Below are positions 1-9,705 of a stretch of 64,000 nucleotides of DNA, one piece after another. The stretch is taken from NCBI RefSeq assembly GCF_012641475.1, contig NZ_JABAIL010000015.1, positions 1 to 64,000 of the forward strand, written 5' to 3'. How positions within the stretch are numbered: the stretch's first letter is position 1; each line of letters opens with the position of its first letter. Position numbers and translations under genes: made by a program. The notes below the pieces were generated by a model that ran no database searches, was not told the DNA's origin, and worked only from the letters and a program-made list of their open reading frames with translations. This DNA comes from Flammeovirga agarivorans (lineage in GTDB: Bacteria > Bacteroidota > Bacteroidia > Cytophagales > Flammeovirgaceae).

Positions 1-106
1 ATGAGAGGTAGCGACAGAGTTTTTCCTTTTCGCTGTCAATGAAGTTATAGTACAACTTTATGATAGTGATTAGATTCAAAAAATCATTAGATCATTAAGA
101 AATTGA

Positions 107-213
107 TGGTGCCAATGACGTAGGTGTTCACCTCTTCCCATTCCGAACAGAGCAGTTAAGCCCTACAGTGCTGATGGTACTGGGTTAACCCCCGGGAGAG
201 TAAGTCGGCGCCA
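107..213 (+). rRNA. rrf: 5S ribosomal RNA
   Basis: The internal segment with CCCATTCCGAACAGAG and the later GATGGTACTGGG stretch are classic 5S signatures. The ends TGGTGCC (107-113) and GGCGCCA (207-213) pair to form helix I, which sets the boundaries to within a few bases. The gene would be the last cistron of an rRNA operon whose 16S and 23S genes lie to the left of the window. Bases 1-106 look like the 23S-5S spacer and contain a weak stem (GACAG...CTGTC). A strong terminator follows at 231-268. Confidence 0.95.
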
Positions 214-230
214 CATTCATTAGATATAGA

Positions 231-268
231 AGGTTAGTTAACACAAGATGTTGGCTAACCTTTTTTTG
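231..268 (+). terminator. rRNA operon terminator
   Basis: AGGTTAG (231-237) pairs with CTAACCT (255-261), followed by a run of Ts. It lies about 17 bases after the 5S gene and fits a Rho-independent terminator ending the rRNA transcript. Confidence 0.85.
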
Positions 269-419
269 TATATCATAAAATGTGCAAATTGTACTATTTT
301 ATGTATAGATTATAATTTAAGTGTACTCATCAACTATTTTTTGTACTTATTGGTTCTTTGGATATCCAGCTTAACAGATCTATATACTTTAAAATGCTAT
401 ACGGCTATTACTGCTAACT

Positions 420-1256
420 ATGAAATTTTATTATTTACTCACTCAATTATTTCTTCCATTTTCACTATTCGCAATTCAGGAAGACTGTAAAGAAATCTCC
501 AAAAAAGAGTATACAAAGGTAATATCTACTTTTCATGAATTACCTGAAGATATCTACAGTGTAAAAGCTAAAGAATTTACAGAGGTATACTGTATGAACA
601 GTAAATCTGTACATGAGTTAGCTGCCATATTTAAATCAGATCATGAGCGTATAGAGTATTTATACCACGCATATGCTTATGTAGAGGATTGGTCAGATTT
701 ACATACAATGCATTTTCATTTCGAAGATAGCTTATACTTAGAACGATTTGTCTCTTTTGTACAAAGCTTTGAAAGTGACATGTCAAATATTTCAGAAGAT
801 TTAGCAAGAATAGAATCCGAAATGATCACCGATTATGTTTTGGAAGAAATACCAGAAGAACAGAGAGTAGTTTATGTGGATGGGTATAGAGGTAAAATTG
901 GAGCAGATAAACCCATGAGTAATGATGTGTTTCAAAAGTTATTTAGAGACCTTCAAGTTCATGATATCCCTAAGGATAAAATAAACTTATTTGATAATAG
1001 AATTCAAAATCATGGTATTTCTGTGACACAGCTTCAAATCGTATTAAATTTATTCAGTTTTGAAACCGATAAAATGAAAGTTTTTAATACTTCATTAAGC
1101 TCAATATATGATTTAGATAATCTATATAAAGTTAAAGGTCAGTTTATCAATTTCTTTTATAAAAAAGAGATAGATGATATAACTAGTACTCAATTAGAGA
1201 GTTTGGCAACCGATGAAATCACAAAAGATGATCATGTAATTTATCAGAAGAACTAA
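420..1256 (+). CDS. secreted protein with two DUF4476-like domains
   Basis: This 278-residue protein starts with a short hydrophobic signal sequence (residues 1-18) ending near FAIQ, so it is probably exported. Residues about 168-256 match my recollection of the DUF4476 pattern: a helical start, a Q-x-x-x-V-L-N-L-FSFE-x-x-K-M core (205-220) and a D-x-D-N-L-Y-K-V tail. Residues 31-113 follow the same layout more loosely (AAIFKSDHERIEYLYHAYAYV), suggesting an internal duplication. DUF4476 is a Bacteroidota-rich domain of unknown function. The gene is monocistronic and meets the SMR gene tail to tail with no spacer: its stop codon ends at 1256 and the other begins at 1257. Function unknown. Confidence 0.75.
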   Translation: MKFYYLLTQLFLPFSLFAIQEDCKEISKKEYTKVISTFHELPEDIYSVKAKEFTEVYCMNSKSVHELAAIFKSDHERIEYLYHAYAYVEDWSDLHTMHFHFEDSLYLERFVSFVQSFESDMSNISEDLARIESEMITDYVLEEIPEEQRVVYVDGYRGKIGADKPMSNDVFQKLFRDLQVHDIPKDKINLFDNRIQNHGISVTQLQIVLNLFSFETDKMKVFNTSLSSIYDLDNLYKVKGQFINFFYKKEIDDITSTQLESLATDEITKDDHVIYQKN

Positions 1257-1583
1257 CTAATGGGAAGTGTGATTTGAAAGGTTTACGATAACAACACCTA
1301 TAAGTATAAAAGCTATACCAATAATTGTTGGCCAATTCAGTGGTTCTTTATAGAAAAAATATCCGATAGTAGTAATGCAAATAATGCCAATACCAGACCA
1401 CAAAGCATACGTGATTCCGATAGGAATACTTTTTACAGCTAACGATAAGAAATAAAAAGAAATACCATATCCAATCACTGTAATGACTGAGGGTATTAGT
1501 TTAGTAAATCCTTCTGATGCTTTTAGTGTTGATGTAGCGATAATTTCAGAGATAATCGCAATAAAAAGAAATAACCAATGCAT
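1257..1583 (-). CDS. SMR-family multidrug efflux protein (EmrE/Qac type)
   Basis: The 108-residue product has four hydrophobic segments and aligns by eye with EmrE along its whole length. It keeps the membrane-embedded glutamate (E13, equivalent to EmrE E14), the loop K-x-SEGFT, and the TM3 motif YALWSGIGI, which is typical of the Qac subtype rather than guanidinium exporters. Proteins of this family exchange protons for lipophilic cations as antiparallel homodimers in the inner membrane. It lies downstream of rlmN on the same strand, with a terminator-like hairpin (1596-1630) ending 12 bases before its start codon, so its expression may depend on read-through or control of that hairpin. The substrate is not known. 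Confidence 0.9.
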   Translation of the reverse strand: MHWLFLFIAIISEIIATSTLKASEGFTKLIPSVITVIGYGISFYFLSLAVKSIPIGITYALWSGIGIICITTIGYFFYKEPLNWPTIIGIAFILIGVVIVNLSNHTSH

Positions 1584-1595
1584 AATGCTAAAAGT

Positions 1596-1630
1596 AAAAA
1601 AGACTAGAACCTTCTCCAGTTCTAGCCTTT
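1596..1630 (-). terminator. rlmN terminator / possible attenuator before the SMR gene
   Basis: CTAGAAC (1604-1610) and GTTCTAG (1619-1625) form a stem extended by flanking pairs. On the minus strand it is followed by six Ts ending at 1596, only 12 bases before the SMR start codon at 1583. Confidence 0.8.
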
Positions 1631-1636
1631 ATAAAT

Positions 1637-2695
1637 TTATTTTTTCTTGTTCTTATCTTTGTTGGCTAATTGGCCGCAGGCAGCATCAATATCTTTACCA
1701 CGGCTTCTTCTAATATGAACGTTAACACCTTTTTTAGAAAGGTAGTCAGCGAATTTCTGAATTTTATCAACTTTAGCATTTAAGAAATCTGCTTCAGAAA
1801 TAGGGTTGTATTCTATTATATTGACCTTAGATGGTAAGTGTTTTGTGAATTGATACAACTCTTCAGCATCTTGAATTGAATCATTGAAATTATTAAAAAC
1901 AATGTATTCGTAAGTAACTGGACTTTTAGTTTTACTAAAGAAATACTTTAATGCATCACGCAGAACGTTAAGATTATTTTGCTCATTGATAGGCATAATC
2001 TTGTTTCTCTTCTCATCATTTGCTGCGTGTAGAGACAAGGCTAGGTTGAATTTTACATTGTCATCACCAAGCTTTTTAATCATTTTAGCAACACCTGCAG
2101 TAGAAACTGTGATACGTTTAGCAGACATACCTAATCCATTAGGAGAAGTAATTTTCTCTACTGATTCTAGAACATTTTTGTAGTTTAATAGAGGTTCTCC
2201 CATACCCATGTATACAATGTTGGATAACCCAGTATTAAAGTTCTCCATTGCTTGTTCATTGATAGCAACTACTTGATCATAGATTTCAGCGGCATCTAAG
2301 TTTCTCTTACGATCCATGTATCCTGTAGCACAGAAAGAGCATGTTAAAGAACAGCCAACTTGTGATGAAATACAAGCTGTCATTCTTGGTTCAGCAGGGA
2401 TAAGTACACCTTCTACTAAATGCTTATCATGTAATTGAAAAGCAGATTTAATCGTACCATCACTACTTTTTTGTGCTTTGAAGGTTGAAATTGGCAGGAT
2501 CTCAAAGTTCTCACTTAGAAGTTCTCTAGTTTTCTTTGAGAGGTTGGTCATTTCATCAAAAGATTTTACAGAGCTTTTCCATAGCCAATCCTGGATTTGC
2601 TTTGCTCTAAAACCCTTTTCACCATTTTCAGTAAGGAAATCCTTTATTTGATCAGGAGTCATTTTACGGATATCCTTTTTCTTCGTTTTAATCAT
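1637..2695 (-). CDS. rlmN: dual-specificity RNA methyltransferase RlmN
   Basis: This 352-residue radical-SAM enzyme methylates C2 of A2503 in 23S rRNA and, in characterised members, A37 in some tRNAs. The CxxxCxxC iron-sulfur motif is C115/C119/C122. The two mechanistic cysteines are present: C108 lies seven residues before the cluster as in E. coli, and the other is in the C-terminal ACGQL motif. GMGEPLLN and the SLHAANDEKR stretch are also typical. Length is normal for the family. It has its own terminator at 1596-1630, and the upstream TPR gene is closed by the terminator at 2756-2792, so rlmN is probably transcribed alone. Confidence 0.97.
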   Translation of the reverse strand: MIKTKKKDIRKMTPDQIKDFLTENGEKGFRAKQIQDWLWKSSVKSFDEMTNLSKKTRELLSENFEILPISTFKAQKSSDGTIKSAFQLHDKHLVEGVLIPAEPRMTACISSQVGCSLTCSFCATGYMDRKRNLDAAEIYDQVVAINEQAMENFNTGLSNIVYMGMGEPLLNYKNVLESVEKITSPNGLGMSAKRITVSTAGVAKMIKKLGDDNVKFNLALSLHAANDEKRNKIMPINEQNNLNVLRDALKYFFSKTKSPVTYEYIVFNNFNDSIQDAEELYQFTKHLPSKVNIIEYNPISEADFLNAKVDKIQKFADYLSKKGVNVHIRRSRGKDIDAACGQLANKDKNKKK

Positions 2696-2755
2696 GGATG
2701 TATATATATACTAATTGTTTTCTTAATGCAAATATAACTTTTTGATTTAGAGAGT

Positions 2756-2792
2756 AAAAAGCCCGAACCTCAATGCGAAGTTCGGGCTTTTC
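2756..2792 (-). terminator. bidirectional-looking terminator after the TPR gene
   Basis: GCCCGAAC (2761-2768) pairs with GTTCGGGC (2780-2787), with As before and Ts after, so it could act on either strand. It sits between the end of the TPR gene (2831) and the start of rlmN (2695). Confidence 0.88.
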
Positions 2793-2830
2793 AATGAAAA
2801 TTAGAAAAACTGTTAAGTTTTAGAAAGGAA

Positions 2831-4408
2831 TTACTCCATTGCTTCTAACTTTTTGTTTACAGCTTCTAATTTGTCATTTTCTTTTGTCATATAGTAGATT
2901 CTAGAAAGAAGTACTAAGTATTTGCTTTCGTCTGGAGCAAGTTCAGAAACTTTCTCAGCGTATGGAGCAGCTAACTTAGAGTATTCTAACATTTTAGCAT
3001 CTAATTCTTTTGCTTTTGCAGGATCAGCATAGTTCATACCTTTCATTGGTAAGTCTTGCTTCTCTTTGTTATAAGCAGCAGCTCTGTTGTAATATAAAGC
3101 ACCTAAGTTGAATAAACCATTCTTGCTCTCAGGATTGATATCAATTACTTTTTTGTATTGAGCAACAGCCATTTCGAAGTATTCTTCAGCTTTTGCAGAC
3201 TCTTCAGACTCACGAGCTTTTTCAGCAGCTTGATCATAAAGAACTGCTAAGTTGAAGTTCATACCTTCGTCGTTTGGAGTTTCCGCTAAAGCAGATTTAA
3301 CAGAAGCGATTGCATCATCTAATTTGTTAAGCTTCACATAGTAAGCAACCATTTGTGAAGTTAAAGTAGGGTTACCAGGGTTGTTTTTAGCACCCTCGAT
3401 AGCGATTTCTAAACATTTCTCGTAAGCAACGTTTGCTTGAGCTGTTAATTCTTCAACTTCTTTGTTTGCTGCGTCTAAAGTAGTTTGAGCTTTTGTGATC
3501 TCAGCAGTAGCTTCTTCTACTTCTTTTTGAGCAGTTGCTGCTTTTTGACGAGCAGAACCATATTTACGTCCACCACCTTTAGTGTAGTACTCATAACGTT
3601 CTTGAGATTGCTCTTTTTGTTTAGTAGCTTTCTCAATAGTACCTTCAGCATCTCTGATTTCATACTTTAACTCGTCGATACGCTCTTCAGCAGGACCAGC
3701 TGTTTCAGAAGCATAACGAAGTAATGAATAGTACTGTTGTGGATCGTGGTAGTTCATTGCGAACAACTTCTCGATAAACATCATAGTAGTTTCACGGATA
3801 GCAGCAGCCTCTTCGTCAGCAGCTTCCTCTTCAGCCATAGCAGCAGCATAGAAACCATATTTACCTGTAGTTGTATCCGCCTTTACTCTAAGAGCAAGTT
3901 CGAAGTTCTCCATTGCCTTAGGATAATCATTTTCATTGAATGCTTCAGCTCCAATGTTAAAGAAGTGACCCCAAAGATCATCAACTTTTGAAGGTTTGAT
4001 TTGACCAGTTGCCAAGTCAGCACCTTGATTTTCCCAAATTGCTTTATAAGAAGCAGATGCTTTACCTGATTCTTCTTGTCTTGTTTTGATTTCGTTGTAA
4101 GCTTCCATTGCCTTGTCGATATCGGCTGGAATCTCGTCTACACTTGTTTCAGGATTGATTGCGATTGCAGAGTAAATATCACCTTGAACTTCAAGAGTTT
4201 TTTCTTTTACTACAACTGGCTTACCTTTCGACTCCAGTTTGTATTTCTCATAGCCAACGGCATTTTCAATTTCAGTTTTTGCTTGCTCAATCTCACCTTT
4301 AGTTAAATAAGCTGCAGCTTTAGTAGCAGAACCTTTTTCTTGCGCCAGAGCACCCGATGATAGAGCTGCTGATACAGCAAGAACTGTAATGACCTTTGTG
4401 AATTTCAT
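2831..4408 (-). CDS. exported tetratricopeptide-repeat protein with coiled coil
   Basis: The 525-residue product has a clean signal peptide (MKFTKVITVLAVSAALSSGALAQ). TPR-like helix pairs follow at about 160-200 and through the C-terminal half, for example the A-x-x-x-Y-K-K-V-I-D-I-N-P-E-S-K-N-G-L repeat. The middle (about 245-325) is a charged K/E/Q-rich coiled coil. Codon choice is cleaner (AAC, GGT, GCT rich) than in the neighbouring TPR gene, suggesting higher expression. TPR proteins act as scaffolds; the partners of this one are unknown. A TATGTTTG -7 element lies about 55 bases upstream, so it is probably transcribed separately from the second TPR gene at 4519. Confidence 0.85.
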   Translation of the reverse strand: MKFTKVITVLAVSAALSSGALAQEKGSATKAAAYLTKGEIEQAKTEIENAVGYEKYKLESKGKPVVVKEKTLEVQGDIYSAIAINPETSVDEIPADIDKAMEAYNEIKTRQEESGKASASYKAIWENQGADLATGQIKPSKVDDLWGHFFNIGAEAFNENDYPKAMENFELALRVKADTTTGKYGFYAAAMAEEEAADEEAAAIRETTMMFIEKLFAMNYHDPQQYYSLLRYASETAGPAEERIDELKYEIRDAEGTIEKATKQKEQSQERYEYYTKGGGRKYGSARQKAATAQKEVEEATAEITKAQTTLDAANKEVEELTAQANVAYEKCLEIAIEGAKNNPGNPTLTSQMVAYYVKLNKLDDAIASVKSALAETPNDEGMNFNLAVLYDQAAEKARESEESAKAEEYFEMAVAQYKKVIDINPESKNGLFNLGALYYNRAAAYNKEKQDLPMKGMNYADPAKAKELDAKMLEYSKLAAPYAEKVSELAPDESKYLVLLSRIYYMTKENDKLEAVNKKLEAME

Positions 4409-4461
4409 AGAAATATTATATGTTATATAGCTTAGAATACAATAATTTATTCCTCAACACG

Positions 4462-4469
4462 CAAACATA
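4462..4469 (-). promoter_or_regulatory. -7 element TATGTTTG for the TPR gene at 2831-4408
   Basis: On the minus strand this is an exact match to the Bacteroidota -7 consensus TAnnTTTG, 53 bases before the start codon. No clear TTTG -33 box was seen at the expected distance. Confidence 0.5.
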
Positions 4470-4518
4470 CTATATTCAGTTTATATTTTTGATGATGTGG
4501 AGCATAAATTTTGCATCT

Positions 4519-5709
4519 CTACATCTTGTCTAACGTTTCTTCTACGTCCTTTAGTTCTTTAGTTCTATTTAATAAAAGCAAAGCATTGTATTTAGTTGTT
4601 AATGACTCCTTGTCTTCTTTGTTTAATCGCGATGCTTCAGAGGCGTTTTTGACAGTTAATTCCAGGTAAAACTTTGATTCTTTTCTTAAATCAGATTTGT
4701 GTACATTTTTATATTCTGGCTTCTTTTTATTGTTGTTCCAGTTCATTAAAATTTTTTGAAGTTTTATTGCTTCATTAAACTGTACTTGGCTGAGACTCAT
4801 ATAGGCATCAAATCGAGTGGGGCTGATATTGGCTGCTCTAACATAGTAAAATATTGCTTTTTTATGATCTTGAACAGCTTCACTGAGCATACCTGCAGTC
4901 ATTAATGTGCGTTCATCAAAAGGATATTTTTTTAGAATCGGATCAATTAAGTCGATGGCTTTATTGAACCACTTATTTCTAACACAAATACCAATTCCTC
5001 TATAAGTCAATTTATAGTTTACAGGATGTTTTGCTAATCCATTTTCGACTTCTTCAATAGCTTTCTGAGGAGCTTTTAGTTGTTCATAGTATAAAGACCT
5101 ACTTTCATAAACATTGATACTGTCATAATTCAAATCAAGTAACATATTAGAATATTCTAGTGCTTTATCATAGTTGTTACATAACTCATTGGCAATCATG
5201 CCATATCTACAATTGATTGGGTCATCACTGTTTACTAATAAAGCTTGATCAAAATAGAATGCAGCCCCTTGAAAGTTCTGGGTGATAAATTGATTGGCAC
5301 CTGCAGTAATAAGGTTATCATAAAAGCGATCAAGCTCTGCTTTCGTGAATTGATTAAATATCTCTCCAATATCCGTTTTCTGAAGAATTAGATTATAATT
5401 GTTGATCGTTTCAGTGACATATTCAGAGCATACACCAAAATTATCAGTTTCACTACAAGTGGGTTCCAAAGCTAAAATACCATACGATTTGGCCACTAAA
5501 GTAATCGCTTCTAATTCTCCTTCTCTAGTGAGTGTAGCTTGTTGTAGGGAGTCAAGATAGCGTAATGCATCATGGCATCGATTCTCATTTATAGAAATAC
5601 GAGCTAATTTAAGATACTTCTCCTGCCATGTAATCGATTGGGCTTGAGTATACGAATTGTAGACACAAAGGATAAGTACTGAATATATAAATAGACTTCG
5701 AATGCTCAT
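4519..5709 (-). CDS. exported tetratricopeptide-repeat protein
   Basis: This 396-residue protein has a signal peptide (residues 1 to about 23, ending in TQAQS). Successive TPR-like repeats follow, such as GAAFYFDQALLVNSDDPINC and DHKKAIFYYVRAANISPTRF, where the A/Y/P positions match TPR helices. The N-terminal third carries several Cys residues (N-R-C-H-D, P-T-C-S-E, F-G-V-C-S-E) that may form disulfides in the periplasm. It sits between gyrA and a second, unrelated-looking TPR gene on the same strand. Function unknown; a scaffold role is the family default. Confidence 0.8.
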   Translation of the reverse strand: MSIRSLFIYSVLILCVYNSYTQAQSITWQEKYLKLARISINENRCHDALRYLDSLQQATLTREGELEAITLVAKSYGILALEPTCSETDNFGVCSEYVTETINNYNLILQKTDIGEIFNQFTKAELDRFYDNLITAGANQFITQNFQGAAFYFDQALLVNSDDPINCRYGMIANELCNNYDKALEYSNMLLDLNYDSINVYESRSLYYEQLKAPQKAIEEVENGLAKHPVNYKLTYRGIGICVRNKWFNKAIDLIDPILKKYPFDERTLMTAGMLSEAVQDHKKAIFYYVRAANISPTRFDAYMSLSQVQFNEAIKLQKILMNWNNNKKKPEYKNVHKSDLRKESKFYLELTVKNASEASRLNKEDKESLTTKYNALLLLNRTKELKDVEETLDKM

Positions 5710-5751
5710 ATATAAGATGTTTACCTAACGAATATACAGTAATCAAGAAAT

Positions 5752-5783
5752 AAAAAAAAGGCAACTGAATTTCAGTTGCCTTC
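5752..5783 (-). terminator. gyrA terminator
   Basis: GGCAACTGA (5760-5768) and TCAGTTGCC (5772-5780) form a perfect 9-bp stem with a three-base loop. On the minus strand it is followed by eight Ts. Confidence 0.92.
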
Positions 5784-5803
5784 AATATATCATTCAATGA
5801 AAA

Positions 5804-8374
5804 TTATTCTTCAGAAGTGTTATCCTCTGTTGAATCAGTATTTTCAGTGTTTTGATCGTTACTGTCTTCTGGAGTCGATCCTTCAGCAGAGTTTTCAGTA
5901 GCTTCAATATCTACTTCATCATCTTCTAAAATAGGAACAATCTCAACTGATGAAATTTCATCACCATCATTTAAGCGGATAGCTTTTACACCTTGAGTGG
6001 CTCTACCCATAATTCTGAAGTTAGAAACAGCGGTTCTAATTGTAATACCATCTTTAGTGATTACAATTAAGTCGTCAGTTTCTTCTACAGAGAATAGTGA
6101 TGTTAACTTACCAGTTTTATCTGTTACCTGCATAGCTTTCAGACCTTTACCACCACGGTTCGTTCTTCTTGGATATTCTTCCAATTCAGTACGTTTACCA
6201 TAGCCGTTTTCAGAAATTACCATTAGAGATTTAGTCTCCAACTCTTCCTGAGAAATACAAGCCATACCTACAACACAGTCATCAGCACCTTTTAATTCGA
6301 TACCTTTAACACCTGTTGCACCTCTACCCATAGAACGAACATTGTCCTCGTTGAAACGAGTTGCCATACCCATTCTTGTAGCGATAACTACATCGTTTTG
6401 ACCATCAGTCAACATTACGTTGAATAATTTATCACCTTCATTGATGTTGATAGCATTGATACCGTCCTTACGAGGTCTTGAATAGGCTTCAAGAACTGTT
6501 TTCTTAACGATACCTCTTTCAGTTAACATCATCAAGTAATGATTATTGATATAATCTTGATCATTTAGGTTCTTAGTACAGATTACAGCCTGTACTTTTT
6601 CACCTTCTCTGATGTTCAGTAGGTTTTGTAATGGTCTACCTTTTGCAGTTTTAGATCCTTCAGGTAAACGGAATACTTTCTGCCAGTATACTCTACCTAA
6701 GTTAGTAAATAACAATAAGTAGTTATGGTTACTAGCAACAAACATATGTTCAGTGAAGTCGTTGTCTTTTGTTGTTGCACCTCTCGATCCAACACCACCA
6801 CGACCTTGTGATTTATATTCGTTTAATGGTGTACGTTTGATATAACCTTCATGAGAAATAGTAATCACCATTTCTTTATCTTCGATTAAATCTTCAATAT
6901 CAAGATCATCAGCATTGTAAACAATCTTAGATCTTCTTTCGTCACCGTATTTATCTTTTAGCTCAGCCAAGTCTGTCTTGATGATACCCATCTGACGTTC
7001 TCTTCTAGCTAAGATATCTCTTAAGTCTTCAACTAAAGCAACAACTTCTTTGTGTTCTTCAGTGATTTTTTCTCTTTCAAGACCTGTTAAACGTTGAAGA
7101 CGCATGTCAAGAATTGCTTTCGCTTGAATTTCACTGAATTCAAACTGATCAATCAATCCTGCTTTTGCGATTTCAGCATCTTTCGAACCACGAATTAAAG
7201 CAATAACTTCATCTAAGTTATCTAACGCTTTTAAGTATCCTTCTAAGATGTGAAGTCTACGTTCAGCTTCATTTAATTCGAATTGAGTTCTTCTCATGAT
7301 AACCTCATGACGGTGATCTACATAGTGTCTGATCAAGTCATGAAGGTTTAAAGTTCTTGGTCTACCTTTTACAAGGGCAATGTTATTAACACTGAAAGAA
7401 CTTTGAAGTGCTGTTTGCTTGAATAAGTGGTTAAGTACTACATCAGGCACTGCATCTTTCTTTAATTCATAAACGATTCTGATACCATTTTTATCAGACT
7501 CATCACGAATTGCAGAAATACCTTCGATTTTCTTATCATTTACAAGGTCGGCAGTCTTTTCGATCATATTTGCCTTGTTGACCATGTAAGGGATTTCCGT
7601 TACAACAATTTGCTCACGTCCAGAAGAAGTTTGCTCAAAGTCAGTAACTGCACGCATTACAACACGTCCACGACCTGTTTCTAATGCTTTTTTTACACCA
7701 TCGTATCCATAAATGATACCTCCTGTAGGGAAGTCAGGACCTTTTACGATCTCTGTTAGTTGTTCAATTTGGATATCAGGATTTTCAATATATGCAATAA
7801 TGGCATCACACACTTCATTCATGTTGTGAGGAGCCATATTTGTCGCCATACCTACTGCAATACCAGAAGAACCGTTAAGAAGTAAGTTTGGAATTCTTGC
7901 TGGCAATACTGATGGTTCTTTTAATGAATCATCAAAGTTTGGTTCAAAGTCTACTGTATCTTTTTTGATATCAGAAAGCATTTCACCAGCGATCTCTTTC
8001 ATACGAGCCTCAGTATAACGCATCGCTGCAGGAGAATCACCGTCAATTGAACCAAAGTTACCTTGCCCATCAACAAGCATGTATCGTAATGACCATGGTT
8101 GAGCCATTCTAACCATTGTGTCATATACTGAAGAATCACCATGAGGGTGGTATTTACCAAGTACCTCACCAACAATTCTTGCTGATTTTTTGTACGATCT
8201 GTTATAGCTTAACCCAAGTTCTGCCATTCCGTACAAAACACGCCTGTGAACAGGCTTAAGACCGTCTCTAACATCAGGAAGCGCTCTTGAAACAATCACC
8301 GACATTGAATAATCAATGTAGGCACTTTTCATTTCATCCTCGATGTTAATAGAGATGATATTTTCGTCTGCCAT
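5804..8374 (-). CDS. gyrA: DNA gyrase subunit A
   Basis: This 856-residue protein is the breakage-reunion subunit of the type IIA topoisomerase that introduces negative supercoils. The active-site tyrosine is Y120 in [10 protein letters not shown]. The quinolone-determining region reads [17 protein letters not shown] with S81 and D85, the usual drug-sensitive residues. The C-terminal beta-pinwheel has the GyrA box (RRTNRGGKG), which identifies it as GyrA rather than ParC. The tail is a roughly 45-residue acidic, low-complexity stretch rich in E, D, S and T. A strong terminator follows. Confidence 0.98.
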   Translation of the reverse strand: MADENIISINIEDEMKSAYIDYSMSVIVSRALPDVRDGLKPVHRRVLYGMAELGLSYNRSYKKSARIVGEVLGKYHPHGDSSVYDTMVRMAQPWSLRYMLVDGQGNFGSIDGDSPAAMRYTEARMKEIAGEMLSDIKKDTVDFEPNFDDSLKEPSVLPARIPNLLLNGSSGIAVGMATNMAPHNMNEVCDAIIAYIENPDIQIEQLTEIVKGPDFPTGGIIYGYDGVKKALETGRGRVVMRAVTDFEQTSSGREQIVVTEIPYMVNKANMIEKTADLVNDKKIEGISAIRDESDKNGIRIVYELKKDAVPDVVLNHLFKQTALQSSFSVNNIALVKGRPRTLNLHDLIRHYVDHRHEVIMRRTQFELNEAERRLHILEGYLKALDNLDEVIALIRGSKDAEIAKAGLIDQFEFSEIQAKAILDMRLQRLTGLEREKITEEHKEVVALVEDLRDILARRERQMGIIKTDLAELKDKYGDERRSKIVYNADDLDIEDLIEDKEMVITISHEGYIKRTPLNEYKSQGRGGVGSRGATTKDNDFTEHMFVASNHNYLLLFTNLGRVYWQKVFRLPEGSKTAKGRPLQNLLNIREGEKVQAVICTKNLNDQDYINNHYLMMLTERGIVKKTVLEAYSRPRKDGINAININEGDKLFNVMLTDGQNDVVIATRMGMATRFNEDNVRSMGRGATGVKGIELKGADDCVVGMACISQEELETKSLMVISENGYGKRTELEEYPRRTNRGGKGLKAMQVTDKTGKLTSLFSVEETDDLIVITKDGITIRTAVSNFRIMGRATQGVKAIRLNDGDEISSVEIVPILEDDEVDIEATENSAEGSTPEDSNDQNTENTDSTEDNTSEE

Positions 8375-8489
8375 ATATTATTATTGATATGTTTTTCAAC
8401 CCAAGAAAAAAGAAGAATTACTCATCTTTTCCCAACTATGCAAGATACAAAAAACATGCTTTAAATAAAGGAAAAAATGACTCTAATTT

Positions 8490-9659
8490 CTATCGTTTAA
8501 AGCGAATTGCACCACTTTTTCCGAGAGTTGATCGAATACTCAATTCTCTCTTCTTTTTTCCTGCTTTTATTTGAATCGCCATAGTGTTTGGAGGGTCGTC
8601 TCCAAGGTTATGTGCGTAAAGAATTAATACGTTTTCTTTTCCTGGTTCGTACCTTATTTTCAGCTTTTTCTTTTTGGCTGTAAGTTCATATTCTTCAATA
8701 ATATGTTCTCCATTCCAGAAAAGCGATACAATGTCACCATCCACAGTTTTATTATCCCAAATGGCAAGAGAAACTTCATATGTAGTAATATAAATGGATG
8801 ATTGAACTTCAGTTGGTCTATCTTCATAAATTACCTTCTCCGGAACCTCCACTTTTGGAGTATCAACGACAGCTACGATAACTTCTTCTTTGACTTCTTC
8901 AACTTTTTCCTCTACTATAACTTCCTCAGGTTCTTCTACTTCTTCCTGTTTCTCTTTAGGAACATGTACTAAAGAGACGTCGTCAATGTAGACATAGCAT
9001 TGAGGGTCTACATCATAGTTGATGTATTTTAAATCGGTATGTGTATCATCTAAGAAATTACCTAATGTGAGGTATTTATAATTGTCTTCTGCTACAAAAG
9101 TAAATTGTACTTCAGTCCATTCAGTGGTATAAAAAATTTCTTTGATTTGGAATTGAGGTGTTACTGATAAAGGTTCGAAAAGATTTTGCTTAATCTTGTG
9201 CACTGAAAAATAGGCACCCAAACCGTTAGTAGCAATACTACCAAAGGCGACATGATTTCCATTTTTGATATAGGCTGAAAAAGTATATGCTTCTCCTTTT
9301 TTCAAAGGGTGAGTGAATCTAACAGAAGCGTACTCTCTGTAATTCTTAACTCTTTGCATATAAGAAATAAGTCCCAGAACAGATTTACCGGTTCTAGGTT
9401 CAAAAGTATCTTTAATACCTTTTAATGGTTGTTTTTCATTTATAAATAAATGATCTGGAGTACCATATAAGGTTTTAGGTTGGGTATGATTGGCATTAAA
9501 CCAATCGTCGATATTATCTAGATATGCGTGTCCTCTAGTTTCTTCTACGATGTTTTCAAAACTTGGATTTGGTATTAAGTTTTGAGCTAAAATGGATTTA
9601 AAAGGAAGTATTATAAAGAATCCTCCAAGAACGATTTGTTTGATGTATTTAGCAGTCAT
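8490..9659 (-). CDS. secreted NPSFE-type protein with acidic linker and C-terminal beta domain
   Basis: This 389-residue protein has a signal peptide (1-25, ILAQ) followed by the NLIPNPSFE opening common to exported Bacteroidota proteins with a carbohydrate-binding-like jelly-roll domain (about 27-230). A Glu/Val-rich linker covers about 232-275. The C-terminal domain (about 285-389) contains G-D-I-V-S-L-F-W-N-G and Y-A-H-N-L-G-D-D-P-P-N-T, a pattern seen in other cell-surface proteins of the phylum, often beside OmpA domains. No OmpA or enzymatic domain is present here. A perfect 11-bp hairpin ends one base before the start codon. Probably an envelope or surface protein; ligand unknown. Confidence 0.75.
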   Translation of the reverse strand: MTAKYIKQIVLGGFFIILPFKSILAQNLIPNPSFENIVEETRGHAYLDNIDDWFNANHTQPKTLYGTPDHLFINEKQPLKGIKDTFEPRTGKSVLGLISYMQRVKNYREYASVRFTHPLKKGEAYTFSAYIKNGNHVAFGSIATNGLGAYFSVHKIKQNLFEPLSVTPQFQIKEIFYTTEWTEVQFTFVAEDNYKYLTLGNFLDDTHTDLKYINYDVDPQCYVYIDDVSLVHVPKEKQEEVEEPEEVIVEEKVEEVKEEVIVAVVDTPKVEVPEKVIYEDRPTEVQSSIYITTYEVSLAIWDNKTVDGDIVSLFWNGEHIIEEYELTAKKKKLKIRYEPGKENVLILYAHNLGDDPPNTMAIQIKAGKKKRELSIRSTLGKSGAIRFKR

Positions 9660-9660
9660 T

Positions 9661-9700
9661 TTTCCCTATCTCAGTAAAAAACTGTGTAAAGATAGGGAAA
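9661..9700 (-). promoter_or_regulatory. hairpin abutting the start codon of the NPSFE protein
   Basis: TTTCCCTATCT (9661-9671) is exactly complementary to AGATAGGGAAA (9690-9700). The inner bases CAGT and ACTG can pair too. On the minus strand the stem ends one base before ATG (9657-9659) and no T-run follows, so it looks like a translation-control structure or RNA-processing site rather than a terminator. Confidence 0.6.
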
Positions 9701-9705
9701 TAAAC

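Noticed and set aside
1-106. Possible 3-prime end of a 23S rRNA gene
   Set aside because: I could not recognise a 23S end signature in the first 100 bases; it reads as intergenic spacer before the 5S gene.
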